In this document: positions 50,328 through 59,925 of the stretch, in pieces
Layout of the letters: each line of letters starts with the position of its first letter
Position numbering within the stretch: the stretch's first letter is position 1
Source: a bacterium
GTDB lineage: Bacteria; Cyanobacteriota; Sericytochromatia; S15B-MN24; VGJW01
NCBI GenBank assembly: GCA_021781555.1
Contig: JAJXWQ010000010.1
Coordinates: 1 to 62,332 of the forward strand
Direction of reading: 5' to 3'
DNA: 62,332 nucleotides
The notes under the pieces: generated by a model
Told to the model about the DNA's origin: nothing
What the model saw: only the letters and a program-made list of their open reading frames with translations
Databases searched by the model: none
Made by a program: the position numbers and the translations under genes

Positions 50328-53300
50328 ACCGCCCGCAGGAGCGGCCGCGGATCGGTCCAGGCGACGGCCCCGGGCGCCGGGAACATCGCCTCGAGGACGG
50401 TATCCAGGCCAGACGAGCGCTCGACCCAGAAGGCCTCGCCCACGACCACCTGCTCGAGACGCCCGTCGAAGTGGAGAATCACGGGCGTCTCGCCCTTGTG
50501 CTGCTTGAGGGCCTCCTTGAGCCGCACCAGGGCCACGGGGTCAGCCAGGTCGGGGAGCGTCAGGTGGAGGGAAGCCAGCCCACCAAGCTCCCAGACGTGC
50601 TCGATCTCCACCTGCACCCGATCGTCGTTGCTGCTACTGACCTTGCCCTTGATCAGCAGCCTGGCGTCCTCGACCAGCAGGCCGGCGAAGGTGTCGTAGC
50701 GCTTGGGGAACGCCACGACATCGACGGTGCCGGAACGATCCTCGAGCTTGCCCGTGATCATCGCGTCGCCCTTCTTGGTGAGGATCTTCCGGGTGCTGTG
50801 CATGAGCCCCCCGACGACGACGATCTTGGCATCCTGCCAGCGCCGACTCGGGTCGGTCGGGGTCGAGGCGGCAATCCGCTCGACCTCCTGGCATGAGGTG
50901 GTCGTGTGCCACTCGAGACGGATGGGGAGGGTGTCGAGGGGATGCCCGGTGAGGTAGAGGCCGAGAAGATCCTTCTCGTTCTTGAGCGCCAGATCGGGAT
51001 CCATCGAAGGCGTCTCGCGTAGCTGTGGCTTGGGGACGATGATCTCTTCCTCGAACCCCGCAAAGAGGGAAACCTGGTTGGAACTGGCCCCTTTTTGCAG
51101 GCGGTCCGCCCATTCGCAGAGGGCTTCGAGATTGTAACCATCGAATCCGAGCAAGAGCGCCCGATCGATGCCGAAGCTATCCAGTGCCCCGCACAGGATC
51201 AGGGACTCCAGGCACTTCTTGTTGACGATCCGGTGGTCGATGCGCTCGAAGAAGTCGTAGACGTCCTTGTACCGCCCGCCGGCAGCCTCCCGCTTGCGCA
51301 GGATCTCCTCGACCGCAGGAAGTCCGACGTTCTTGACCGCCCCGAGGCCGAATCGAACGTCGCCGACGACGACCGAGAAGTCCGATGCGCTGAAGTTGAC
51401 GTCAGGCGGCAGTACGTTCAGGCCCATCCGCCGGCAGTCGAGAATGGTGAGCATGATCTTGTCCATCGAGCCGACCAGGCTCGACAGCAAGGCCGCCATG
51501 TACTCGGCGGGGTAGTGGGCCTTGAGGTAGGCCGTCTGGTAGGTGAGGACGCCGTAAGCGGCCGTGTGGGCGCGGTTGAAGCAGTACTCGGAGAACTTCT
51601 CCATGTCGTCGAAGATCGATTCGGCGACCTTGAGATCGACCCCGTTCCGCTCGCAGCCCTCCATGAAGACGGACCGCTGCTTGTCCATCTCCTCTTTTTT
51701 CTTCTTGCCCATGGCCCGGCGCAGCAGGTCGGCTCCCCCCAGCGAATAGCCCGCCAGGACCTGCGCGATCTGCATGATCTGCTCCTGGTAGACCATCGTG
51801 CCGTAGGTATCCTTGAGGATGGGCTCGAGAGCCGGGTGAGGGTACTCGATGGGGGCCTTGCCCAGCTTGCGATCGACGTACTTATCCACGTAGCCGGACT
51901 GGATCGGTCCGGGGCGGTACAGGGCGTTGACGGCCGAGATATCCTCGAAGCAGGTCGGCTTGAGGCGCTTGAGAAGCTTGGTCATGCCCTCGGATTCGAC
52001 CTGGAAGAGCCCGACGGATTCCCCGCGTTGCAAGAGCTCGTAGGCCATGGGGTCGGTAAAGTCCTGGGTCGAAAAATCCGGCCTCTGGCCGTGATTCTTC
52101 TCGATCATGTCGAGGGCTTTGCCGATCATGGTGAGGTTACGCAGGCCCAGGAAGTCCATCTTGAGCAGGCCGAGCATCTCGACGTATTTTTGCTCGTATT
52201 GCGTCGCGACCCCCCCGTCACTCGAATCCTTGAGGCGCTGCAGGGGGACCAGGCGGTCGATCGGTTCCTCGGCGATGATCACGCCGGCGGCGTGGATGCT
52301 GGTCGCCCGGGTCAGACCCTCGAGCTTGCGGGCCATGTCGAGGATCTCGTTGACCTTGGGGTTGTTCTCGGCAGCCTCCCGCAACTCGGCTGATTTCTCC
52401 AGGGCTTGCTCGAGGGTAATGTTGAGCTCGTCTGGAACCTTCTTGGCAAGCTCGTTGGATTCGGCAAACGGAAGCTCCATGACGCGAGCGACGTCCTTGA
52501 TCGCCGCCTTGGCCTTGAGCGTGCTGAAGGTGACGATCTGAGCGACCCGGTCCTCGCCGTACTTCTCGCGGGTGTAACGGATGACCTCGTTGCGGCGATC
52601 GATGCAGATGTCGACGTCGATGTCGGGCATGGAGACGCGCTCGGGGTTGAGGAACCGCTCGAACATGAGGTTGTACCGGACAGGATCAATATCGGTGATG
52701 GCCAGGCAGTACGAGACCAGCGATCCGGCGGCGCTTCCGCGCCCAGGGCCGACGGGAATACCGGCGGACTTGGCCCAGTGGATGAAGTCCCAGACGATGA
52801 GGAAGTAGGCCGGGAACCCCATCGAGGTGATGATCGAGAGTTCGTAGCGCAGGCGCTCCTCGACGTGCTCGGGCGGCGGATCGCCATACCGGCGCCGCAT
52901 ACCCTCCTCGGCAAGCTGCACGAGGTAGGACTCGGCAGAATGGCCCTCGGGCACCGGATATACGGGCAGGCGGTTGCGTCCGAGTTCGAGCACCACGTTG
53001 CACTTGGACGCGATCTCCAGGGTGTTGGAGATCGCGATCGGCACCTCGTGAAAGATCTCCGCCATCTGCTCGCCGGACTTGACGTAGAACTCCGGACCGT
53101 AGCTCATCTTGCGGGCGGGATCCGCCAGCGACTTGCCGGTACCGATGCAGATCAGCGCGTCGTGAGCCCGGGTGTCCTCGGGCTCCGTATAGTGGGTGTC
53201 GTTGGTCGCGACCAGGGGGATGCCGGTGCGCCCGGAGAGTTCGATGAAGGCGCTGTTGACGCGATGCTGCTCGGGGAGTCCGTGGTCCTGCAGCTCGAGG

Positions 53301-53821
53301 TAGAAATCTTCGCCGAAGACCCCCTGGTACCAGAGCGCGAGCTGTTCGGCCTCCTCGTACCGGCCCTGCAACACGAGCTGGGGAACGTGCCCGCCGATAC
53401 ACGCGGACAGCGCGATCAGACCGTCGTGGAACTCCTCGAGGACCTCGCGGTCGATCCTCGGCTTGTGGTAGTAGCCCTCGACATGGCCGATGGTGTTGAG
53501 CTTGACGAGGTTCTCGTAGCCCCTGTGGTTCCGGGCCAGGAGGATCAGGTGGCCGTAGTTCTTGCCGGTCTTGGCCGGGGTCTTGTCCCGGCGATCGCCG
53601 AAGGCCATGTAGGCCTCCATCCCGAGGATGGGCTTGATGCCGGCCTTCTTGGCGTAGTTGTAGAACTCGACCGCCCCGTGCATGACGCCGTGGTCGGTGA
53701 GGGCGATCGCCGGCATCTCGAGCTTGACCGCGCGCTTGACCAGGTCCCCGACGCGGCTGGCGCCGTCGAGAAGCGAATACTGGCTGTGCACGTGGCAGTG
53801 CACGAACTTGCCGCGGGCCAA
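50324..53821 (-). CDS. dnaE: DNA polymerase III alpha subunit
   Basis: The 1165-residue replicative polymerase of the DnaE1 type. The PHP domain begins FVHCHVHSQYSLLDGASRV and retains several metal-binding His/Asp residues (ALTDHGVMHG). The polymerase domain has GPGRGSAAGSLVSYCL, PDIDVDICIDRR with catalytic Asp, and GLLKMDFLGLRNLT. A tandem HhH (about 800-900) and an OB-fold (about 960-1060) follow. The start is TTG 53821 with GGAGGT upstream. The clamp-loader gene dnaX is in the same window. A truncated repeat follows the stop. Confidence 0.97.
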   Translation of the reverse strand: MARGKFVHCHVHSQYSLLDGASRVGDLVKRAVKLEMPAIALTDHGVMHGAVEFYNYAKKAGIKPILGMEAYMAFGDRRDKTPAKTGKNYGHLILLARNHRGYENLVKLNTIGHVEGYYHKPRIDREVLEEFHDGLIALSACIGGHVPQLVLQGRYEEAEQLALWYQGVFGEDFYLELQDHGLPEQHRVNSAFIELSGRTGIPLVATNDTHYTEPEDTRAHDALICIGTGKSLADPARKMSYGPEFYVKSGEQMAEIFHEVPIAISNTLEIASKCNVVLELGRNRLPVYPVPEGHSAESYLVQLAEEGMRRRYGDPPPEHVEERLRYELSIITSMGFPAYFLIVWDFIHWAKSAGIPVGPGRGSAAGSLVSYCLAITDIDPVRYNLMFERFLNPERVSMPDIDVDICIDRRNEVIRYTREKYGEDRVAQIVTFSTLKAKAAIKDVARVMELPFAESNELAKKVPDELNITLEQALEKSAELREAAENNPKVNEILDMARKLEGLTRATSIHAAGVIIAEEPIDRLVPLQRLKDSSDGGVATQYEQKYVEMLGLLKMDFLGLRNLTMIGKALDMIEKNHGQRPDFSTQDFTDPMAYELLQRGESVGLFQVESEGMTKLLKRLKPTCFEDISAVNALYRPGPIQSGYVDKYVDRKLGKAPIEYPHPALEPILKDTYGTMVYQEQIMQIAQVLAGYSLGGADLLRRAMGKKKKEEMDKQRSVFMEGCERNGVDLKVAESIFDDMEKFSEYCFNRAHTAAYGVLTYQTAYLKAHYPAEYMAALLSSLVGSMDKIMLTILDCRRMGLNVLPPDVNFSASDFSVVVGDVRFGLGAVKNVGLPAVEEILRKREAAGGRYKDVYDFFERIDHRIVNKKCLESLILCGALDSFGIDRALLLGFDGYNLEALCEWADRLQKGASSNQVSLFAGFEEEIIVPKPQLRETPSMDPDLALKNEKDLLGLYLTGHPLDTLPIRLEWHTTTSCQEVERIAASTPTDPSRRWQDAKIVVVGGLMHSTRKILTKKGDAMITGKLEDRSGTVDVVAFPKRYDTFAGLLVEDARLLIKGKVSSSNDDRVQVEIEHVWELGGLASLHLTLPDLADPVALVRLKEALKQHKGETPVILHFDGRLEQVVVGEAFWVERSSGLDTVLEAMFPAPGAVAWTDPRPLLRAV

Positions 53822-53997
53822 GGCTGCGACCTCCGTTCCATTATCCTACCGGCCAGCAGCGCGGTCGGGAACTGGAAAACTTCGGTCGTTCCAGGGGAAA
53901 TCCCCACGCCCTCGGTGGAGAACCTGGTGGACAACCACCGCTGCCCGCAGGATCCGGAAGCGGCGGTCCGCGCGATCGGCAAGCAGCTCCGGCGCTC

Positions 53998-55368
53998 TCA
54001 GGCGCCGGGCTTTTTCTTGGGCAGCTTGGCCAGGACGTCTTTGACCGTGGGCGCGAGATTGGGCACCTTGGGAATCTTGACCTGCTTGAGGAGCGGATCG
54101 AGATGGCTCTCGATGCGACTGCGGACCGAGCCCGCGATCTCCTCCATCGAGCTGTTGCGCAGGACGCTCAGGACCTCGCCGATCGCCCCGGACCGCAAGG
54201 CCGACGAAACCTGCTCGACGACATCGGGGCCGGCATATTGTGCCTGGACGCTCTGGTGAACCGGCGCCGCGGCGTCGGCCGGCTCGTCCTCGGGAAGGGC
54301 CTCATCCACCCAGGCCGGCCGATCGTTGACGGGCCGCAGGGGCGCCGTGCGGCTGGGGCCGATCTCGCTGGTGAGCTGGCGCTGGACCGCCTCGAGGGAA
54401 TGCGTGGCGGCGACCTTCGTCGTGACGGGCGGAGGTTCGAAAGTCTTGTCATCGCCGAGGGGATCGGGGGCAGACGCCGACAGGTTGCCGGCCCCTACCT
54501 GCTGGGTGAGACGTGCGATGGCCTCGCGAGCGATGGCACGGTACTCGTCGACGTCGAGCAGGGCCTTGTAATGCGCCACCGCCTTGGGATAGTGCTGCAA
54601 TTCCTCCCTGAGCTGGGCGGAGTAGAAGTACGCCGGCCACATGCGCGGATCGAGCCGCAGCGCCTCCTCGAAGGCCTTGAGCGCCTGCTTGCGGTCCTTG
54701 ATAGCCATGAAGGACCGGCCCAGACGCCAGTACAGGCCGGCATCCGCCTTGGCCATCTGCACGACCTTGACGTACTCGACGATCGCCTGGCGGTGGTCGC
54801 CAATGCGCTGGAAGATGTCCCCCTGGAGCACGAACGCCGGCGCGTAGTTGTTCGCCAGCTCCTTGACCACGTGAAGCTGGCTCAGGGCTCTCTTGTAATC
54901 CTCGCCCTCGACGCAGATCTGCGCTAGCTGGTAGCGAGCCACGACGGCTTTCTGGTCGTTGACGATCGCCATCTCGAAAGCCCGCGTCGCCTCCGGGACG
55001 CGCCGCTGCTCCTTGAGGACCATCCCCAGGCGTATGTAGGCGTCCGTGTACTTCGGCTCGCGGACGATGCACTCCCGCAGCAACTTCTCGGCATCGTCCC
55101 ACTTGCGCTGGTAGAAGTAACACTCCCCCAGGAAGTAGAGCGTCTGGGGATCGATCTTGGTCTGCAGCGAAAGCGACCGGCGCAGGGATTTCTCCGAGCC
55201 GTCGTGGTCGCCGCGCAGGGTCTGGATCCGGCCGATGTACGACAGGGCCAAGGCATAGAGGCGCTGGTTGGTCTTGGGGACCTGCGACAGCAGTGCAAAG
55301 GCGGCCTCATGGTCTCCTTGACCGAACCGCGCCACGCCCTCCTGATAGGCCTGCTCGATGGCGTCCAT
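53998..55368 (-). CDS. Tetratricopeptide-repeat protein
   Basis: A 456-residue protein. About eight TPR units fill residues 1-290 (LYALALSYIGRIQTLRGDHD, ALAL, AYIRLGMVLKEQRRVPEATR, LYWRLGRSFMAIKDRKQALK). The C-terminal third is a Pro/Ala-rich linker followed by a conserved-looking helical segment (EIAGSVRSRIESHLDPLLKQ). No signal peptide or membrane segment, so it is a cytoplasmic scaffold. ATG 55368 is 8 bases after a possible -10 (TATAAG). It is divergent from a membrane TPR protein at 55457, so the two may be co-regulated. Confidence 0.85.
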   Translation of the reverse strand: MDAIEQAYQEGVARFGQGDHEAAFALLSQVPKTNQRLYALALSYIGRIQTLRGDHDGSEKSLRRSLSLQTKIDPQTLYFLGECYFYQRKWDDAEKLLRECIVREPKYTDAYIRLGMVLKEQRRVPEATRAFEMAIVNDQKAVVARYQLAQICVEGEDYKRALSQLHVVKELANNYAPAFVLQGDIFQRIGDHRQAIVEYVKVVQMAKADAGLYWRLGRSFMAIKDRKQALKAFEEALRLDPRMWPAYFYSAQLREELQHYPKAVAHYKALLDVDEYRAIAREAIARLTQQVGAGNLSASAPDPLGDDKTFEPPPVTTKVAATHSLEAVQRQLTSEIGPSRTAPLRPVNDRPAWVDEALPEDEPADAAAPVHQSVQAQYAGPDVVEQVSSALRSGAIGEVLSVLRNSSMEEIAGSVRSRIESHLDPLLKQVKIPKVPNLAPTVKDVLAKLPKKKPGA

Positions 55369-55376
55369 TCGAGATC

Positions 55377-55450
55377 CTTATACACCGGCAAAGCGACTTC
55401 CATCGCTCCCCCCCACGCGGGTCGGCTCCGGCAGGGCGGCCGGGTACAAA
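55377..55450. promoter_or_regulatory. Divergent promoter region of the two TPR genes
   Basis: On the minus strand TATAAG (55377-55382) lies 8 bases before ATG 55368. On the plus strand TACAAA (55445-55450) lies 6 bases before ATG 55457. The 88-bp gap holds both. Confidence 0.35.
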
Positions 55451-55456
55451 GGCCGC

Positions 55457-57718
55457 ATGGCCAGTCTCCTCGATCTCGCACGCAACAGGCTCGCAGCGCT
55501 GGCCCAGGCGATGCGCCCGCGGGCGGCGGCCACCGAGCTGCCCGTTCCCGAGATCCACGCCGAGCCGGTCGTGCCCCCGCCCATCGACTACCGAGCTGCC
55601 TTGACCTGGTGCAAGACGGGCAAACATCGCCTCGAGTTCGTGCTCGGGAACGACCGCCATGAACTCTCGGGCGCCGGTCTGTTCATCCTGCTTGGCCCTG
55701 GACGCCGGATCCCGGTTTCTCCCTGGCTCGCCCTGGGCGATCCGACGCTCGCGGGCAACTTGCCCGCGCTGCGTCCCGAACGCCTGGCCGAGCTCCAGGA
55801 CGGCGCCTCTCCCCTGGCCGCTGCCTTCGTCGTGGACGGCGGCCCCCCCGCAGCTTGGGAGGCGGTGGCAAGGGCGATCGGTCCACCGGGATCTGGCCCC
55901 CGGTCGGACGCCGACCTCCTCGTCGCTCACGATCTCCTGGCCCCCGAGAAGCTGGCCGAGGCTTTCGAACAGGCCCGACCGGACGAGGCTTTCGAATCGG
56001 CCCTCTATCGGCTGGGTTCGGCACCGCTGAACGTCTGGCTCGAGGCCCTCGTGGGAAAGCCCAGGCTGCCGGGGGCGGCCGGCAGGCCCTTTGATGACAG
56101 GCTCGGCATGCGATTGCTGGCGGCCCACGCGATCACGCAGGGCCAGCTCAAGCAGGCGCTGGCCACCCAGGCTGACGAGGCGGCCATTCGCCCGCTCGGC
56201 CAGCTGCTCGAGGCCCCGCCCGCGGCGATCGCCAGGGTGGCCGCAGCCCAGAAGCCCGTGGCGACTCCCCTGGCTGAAGCGGACGCTCTAGGAGAGGTCC
56301 TGATCCGATGGGGGTGCGTCTCGCGTTCGGATTGGATGACCGCCCAGGTTGCCGGGCCGCAGGCTCAGCTTCGGCTGGTGGAAGCGCACAAGCTCCAGGC
56401 AGTCCATCTCACCCGCGCCCAGGCCTACCGCCATAACCTCCAGCGGCTCCTCGCAGGCCGGCAGGTACGCCTCGGCACCGTCCTCGTGGAGCAGGGCTTC
56501 GATCGGGCCACCTTGGGCAAGGCACTGGCCTGGCAGGTCGATCAACCTCTGCCGCTGGCGGATCTGATGCTCGTGCATCGCCTTCTCTCTCCCCCCCAAG
56601 CCGCCCGGGCACTGGGCCAGCAAGCCGATCGATACCGGCAGCTGGCCGAGGCCCCGCTGGCTCCCCTGGCACCCCGGCCGGCAGAGATTCCCCTGGCAAC
56701 GCCCGACATCGCGGCGCGCCGGCCGCTGCTGGATCGCCGGACGATCTCCTTCGCGGTCCTGGCGGCCGTGGCCCTGGCCTACGCCATCTCCTACGGGGCT
56801 CGTCTCCATGGTGCGGACTACGGCTGGTTCGATGTGTTCTTTCCGGTGTCCGAACCGACGCCGCCGGTCTACCTGGGGGCTCGCCAGGCCGTGGACCAGG
56901 TATCCCGGAGCCGATCGGCGACCGGGCCAGTGTCCGTGCAACCGGTATCCGCGCTGGCGATCCCTGGCCAGGGCCCCGCCGATCTGGCGGCCGGTGCGAT
57001 CGGGACGATGACAGCCAGCCAGCTTCACCCTGGCTTGGTGGAATCCGGTTCCTGGCCGCGGGGGCCCGTGGCCGGCCCCGCCGCCCAAGCCATCGGGGCC
57101 TGGCCAGGGCCAGGCACTCCGCCCCCAGGCTTCGTCGCGGGAACCTGGCAATCGGCGGCGAAACCGGTGGCCGACGGGCTCCCTGGCAACGGCATCGGCA
57201 GGCTCGCAGCGTCCGCGCCCCCCCCGGGGCCGAGCGCCCATCCCGGCGGAACGATCTCCGGGTCTTCCCCCTCCGGCGCGTTGCCCGCCCTGGCTCCCGG
57301 TCGGATTCCCGGCCACGGCCTCGTCCCGGCCCTGCGCCCGGGGGGACCGATCCAGTCCCTCGGGGTTGCAAGAGCCGTGACGAACTCGGCAGCCGGCGCC
57401 GTACCGTCGGGCCTGGCAGACCAGCGGCGTCCGCTGGCCGCCTCGGTGCGCCGATCCGAGGCCGTCTTTCGTTCGGAGCTGGGCGAAGCCTACTTCCAGC
57501 AGGGGGATCTCGCCGAGGCGGCGGCGGAGTTCTCCGGAGCCGCCGACAGCGATCCCAGCCTCGCGCTACCCCACTATTACCTGGGCCGCATCGAGACCCT
57601 GGCAGGGCAGAGAACCCAGGCCGCGCAGCAATTCTCGAGATACCTGGCCCTCGCGCCCCAGGGCGAGTTCGCCCCGTCGGCGCGCCGGTTCCTTGCTGCG
57701 GTCGCCTCGACGCGGTAG
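55457..57718 (+). CDS. Membrane protein with MshEN-like N-terminal repeats and a C-terminal TPR
   Basis: A 753-residue protein. The N-terminal half (about 130-420) contains several segments like the N-terminal domain of GspE/MshE-type ATPases: GMRLLAAHAITQGQLKQALA, ALGEVLIRWGCVSRSDWM and RLGTVLVEQGFDRATLGKAL. Such MshEN modules can bind cyclic di-GMP. A single helix (about 437-457, ISFAVLAAVALAYAISYGA) follows. A long Pro/Gly/Ala linker leads to a short TPR region at the C-terminus (GEAYFQQGDLAEAAAEF, LPHYYLGRIETLAGQ). No ATPase motif is present. It may link a second messenger to an extracytoplasmic assembly. Confidence 0.75.
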   Translation: MASLLDLARNRLAALAQAMRPRAAATELPVPEIHAEPVVPPPIDYRAALTWCKTGKHRLEFVLGNDRHELSGAGLFILLGPGRRIPVSPWLALGDPTLAGNLPALRPERLAELQDGASPLAAAFVVDGGPPAAWEAVARAIGPPGSGPRSDADLLVAHDLLAPEKLAEAFEQARPDEAFESALYRLGSAPLNVWLEALVGKPRLPGAAGRPFDDRLGMRLLAAHAITQGQLKQALATQADEAAIRPLGQLLEAPPAAIARVAAAQKPVATPLAEADALGEVLIRWGCVSRSDWMTAQVAGPQAQLRLVEAHKLQAVHLTRAQAYRHNLQRLLAGRQVRLGTVLVEQGFDRATLGKALAWQVDQPLPLADLMLVHRLLSPPQAARALGQQADRYRQLAEAPLAPLAPRPAEIPLATPDIAARRPLLDRRTISFAVLAAVALAYAISYGARLHGADYGWFDVFFPVSEPTPPVYLGARQAVDQVSRSRSATGPVSVQPVSALAIPGQGPADLAAGAIGTMTASQLHPGLVESGSWPRGPVAGPAAQAIGAWPGPGTPPPGFVAGTWQSAAKPVADGLPGNGIGRLAASAPPPGPSAHPGGTISGSSPSGALPALAPGRIPGHGLVPALRPGGPIQSLGVARAVTNSAAGAVPSGLADQRRPLAASVRRSEAVFRSELGEAYFQQGDLAEAAAEFSGAADSDPSLALPHYYLGRIETLAGQRTQAAQQFSRYLALAPQGEFAPSARRFLAAVASTR

Positions 57719-57771
57719 TGGCGGGGATGTTCGCGCACGCCGGTCAGGCTGGCGCAGGCAGGGATTCGTGC

Positions 57772-57777
57772 TATACT
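57772..57777 (+). promoter_or_regulatory. rpsT promoter (extended -10)
   Basis: TATACT preceded by TGC, 40 bases before the TTG start of rpsT. The -35 region is weak (CTGGCG). Confidence 0.55.
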
Positions 57778-57816
57778 GGTGTCTCTTTTGAGGCTGTTTT
57801 CTGGAGGTTTTTTCTC

Positions 57817-58095
57817 TTGGCCAAGCGCATCAAGTCGGGAATCAAGCGCACCGAGATCGCCGAGCGCAACCGCCTGCGCAACGTCGCGGGCAAGTCCGAG
57901 GTCAAGACGCGGTTCAAGCGCGTGATCGAGGCCGCCGGCGCGAGTGAGGACTCGGCCAAGACCGTCGAGCTCCTCAAGAGGGCGATCAGCACGATCGATC
58001 GGGCCGCGCACAAGGGGATCATCCATCCCAATACCGCCGCTCGTCGCAAGTCGCGTCTGGTCAAGGCCCTGGCGGCCAAGGGCGTAGCGCTCTAG
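57817..58095 (+). CDS. rpsT: 30S ribosomal protein S20
   Basis: A 92-residue basic protein of the small ribosomal subunit. It begins LAKRIKSGIKRTEIAERNRL and has the conserved helices KTRFKRVIEAAGA, LKRAISTIDRAAHKGIIHPN and TAARRKSRLVKAL. The start is TTG at 57817, with GGAGG 9 bases upstream; rare starts are typical for S20, which is often autoregulated. The frame is open back to 57718 without similarity. A strong hairpin follows 20 bases after the stop. Confidence 0.97.
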   Translation: MAKRIKSGIKRTEIAERNRLRNVAGKSEVKTRFKRVIEAAGASEDSAKTVELLKRAISTIDRAAHKGIIHPNTAARRKSRLVKALAAKGVAL

Positions 58096-58113
58096 TCCCG
58101 GGCGACCTTTTCA

Positions 58114-58141
58114 GGCGGATTCCCCAACCGGGGAGTCCGCC
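58114..58141 (+). terminator. Hairpin after rpsT
   Basis: GGCGGATTCCCC (58114-58125), loop AACC, GGGGAGTCCGCC (58130-58141): a 12-bp stem with one mismatch. No T-run. Confidence 0.6.
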
Positions 58142-58302
58142 CGAAGTGCGTTGGCGAGGCTGCTCCGGCCTGAGTGAATCGAGCCAACGCAGAGCTTAAT
58201 CTCTTCTTTCCCGAAGCCTGATCATGGCTTTACCGACCGGAGACTGAAAGCCTCGATAAGGCGCTCGGTACGGTTTGGATGTGCCCGAGAGGAGAGGAGC
58301 CC

Positions 58303-59250
58303 ATGGTCTGGTCTGCCCGAGTTACCCGAGGTCTTCTTGCCGCCACCTTTGCTGTGGCGCTGGCAGGGTGCGGCACGGCCGGCACGGATCTCGGCACCAG
58401 CGCCTATGGATCGGCTGGCTATGGCTCCGGCCTCAGCTCCGGCTCTGGCTACGGTGCGAGCGACGCCCAGGTGGGCGTGGACACCAACATCATGGAGCTC
58501 AACTCCGCTGGCGATCTCAGCAGCCTCAGTGACGCCGACCTGATGTCCCTCGACAACGCGGCGGATGACAACGCCGCACCGGTCTCCGCATCCGACCCCA
58601 CGGTTCAGGCCCTTGCGCAGATCCCGACCAACGTCAGCCAGACGGCGGTCACCGGGCCCACGATGACCAAGGTCGGCATCGTCCGATCCAATGCGAACGG
58701 CCAGTTCTTCCTGCAGATCAACAAGGGCTTCCTCTGGTGGCAGACGCAGGTTTCCTTGCCTCTTGTCGCCCCGGATACCAACACCGACCTGCGCATCGCG
58801 TCCGATCTCAACTGCAAGGTCATCATGCGGGGTACCGAGGATGGCAACGCCTGCCTGGTGCACCTGATGTTCAAGGTTCCCGATTTTGCGGTCATCTGGG
58901 ACCTCTTCACCGAGGGCCACATCGCCGGCAAGGCCTACGATACTGCCACGATGGCGGGATTGCCGGACGCCAGCATCACGATCAAGAATGATGCCAACGG
59001 CCGCATCTGGCGCGCAGTCACCCACGGCGATGGCTCGTACAGCGTGGGAGAACTCGTTCCCGGCGTGTACGACGTCTACGCCACGGCTGCCGGCTACGGA
59101 TCCGCGCCAGATCAGCAGATCACGGTCAGCAAGATGCACACATCGACGGTCAACCTCGCGATGGCCTCCGCGATGGCGTGCGGTTCGATCCAGAATCCTT
59201 GCCCGGCCCAGCCGAGCCCCTCGCCCGCGGCTCTGCTACCGACAGATTAA
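58303..59250 (+). CDS. Lipoprotein with a carboxypeptidase-regulatory-like domain
   Basis: A 315-residue predicted lipoprotein: hydrophobic signal LLAATFAVALAGC with the lipobox ALAGC. After a Gly/Ser linker comes an unrecognised middle domain (about 90-205) ending FAVIWDLFTEG. A beta-sandwich module at about 206-290 (GHIAGKAYDTATMAGLPDAS ... GDGSYSVGELVPGVYDVYAT) matches the carboxypeptidase D regulatory-like fold. These are common in envelope proteins. ATG 58303 follows GAGAGGAG; the frame extends to 58279. Function unknown. Confidence 0.82.
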   Translation: MVWSARVTRGLLAATFAVALAGCGTAGTDLGTSAYGSAGYGSGLSSGSGYGASDAQVGVDTNIMELNSAGDLSSLSDADLMSLDNAADDNAAPVSASDPTVQALAQIPTNVSQTAVTGPTMTKVGIVRSNANGQFFLQINKGFLWWQTQVSLPLVAPDTNTDLRIASDLNCKVIMRGTEDGNACLVHLMFKVPDFAVIWDLFTEGHIAGKAYDTATMAGLPDASITIKNDANGRIWRAVTHGDGSYSVGELVPGVYDVYATAAGYGSAPDQQITVSKMHTSTVNLAMASAMACGSIQNPCPAQPSPSPAALLPTD

Positions 59251-59322
59251 CGACCCCACCTTCATCTCCTCCTCGAACCTTGGCGCCCTCGACCGGGCGC
59301 CAAAGTTCTTGTTGGTCGGATC

Positions 59323-59925
59323 TCAGAGCGCCAGTGCCCCCTGCTCACCGGCTAGGACCGCGGTGATCTGGCAGCTACATTCATCCTGTCCACGGCCATC
59401 CATGTGGCAGGGCGGCATGATCTGGGAGACGACGTCAGGCTTGAGAAGGTCGTACTCCTTGTTGTGGCGGCCCTGGCAGACCTTGCACGCCGTCCGCGGA
59501 TCCTTGGCCTGGAATCGCACGCCGCGCACCCGGCCGTCCTGCGCGTACCACCCGATGACCAGCTCCCGGTTCTGGCGCAGGCGCTCCCCGATCACGGGCT
59601 CCCGACCGATCCTCTTGTCCACGGCCTTGGTGAACCGCCTCCGGGCCGCCTCGTACTTGCGGCGCTCGAGCGGAAGAGCCGGGCGCGGCGCCTTGGCTGC
59701 CGGAGTCTCCCGGGCCTCGGCTCGGCCAGCACCCTGCTTGGCCTTCTTCCGGTCGCCAGGGCCCGCCTTGGCGGCGGGCCGGTCCTTGCCCTTGGGGCCA
59801 CCCTTGGCGCTCTTTGCCGACCGGCGACCCGGCGCGGTACGCACCCCCCAGCCCACGACCAGCCCTACCGCCACGGCGATGATCGTGATGAGAGTGAGAG
59901 AAACTTCGGTCGGAGTGATGGTCAT
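59323..59925 (-). CDS. Membrane-anchored protein with a Cys-rich C-terminal domain
   Basis: A 200-residue protein with one N-terminal helix (about 9-26, LTLITIIAVAVGLVVGWG), a basic Lys/Arg/Ala-rich linker (about 30-80), and a C-terminal domain of about 110 residues. The tail reads DPRTACKVCQGRHNKEYDLL, PPCHMDG and DECSCQI. This resembles the Cys/His pattern at the end of Mu gpF-like phage head-morphogenesis proteins (D-R-T-x2-C-x2-C ... PP-x-H ... C-x-C). It is likely a zinc site. The start is ATG 59925 (MTITPTEVSLTLI); the longer frame to 60015 is not supported. Function unknown. Confidence 0.72.
   Translation of the reverse strand: MTITPTEVSLTLITIIAVAVGLVVGWGVRTAPGRRSAKSAKGGPKGKDRPAAKAGPGDRKKAKQGAGRAEARETPAAKAPRPALPLERRKYEAARRRFTKAVDKRIGREPVIGERLRQNRELVIGWYAQDGRVRGVRFQAKDPRTACKVCQGRHNKEYDLLKPDVVSQIMPPCHMDGRGQDECSCQITAVLAGEQGALAL

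Noticed and set aside
59323-59925. Prophage remnant
   Set aside because: Only the Cys/His tail resembles a phage protein. There is no integrase, capsid, terminase or attachment repeat around it.
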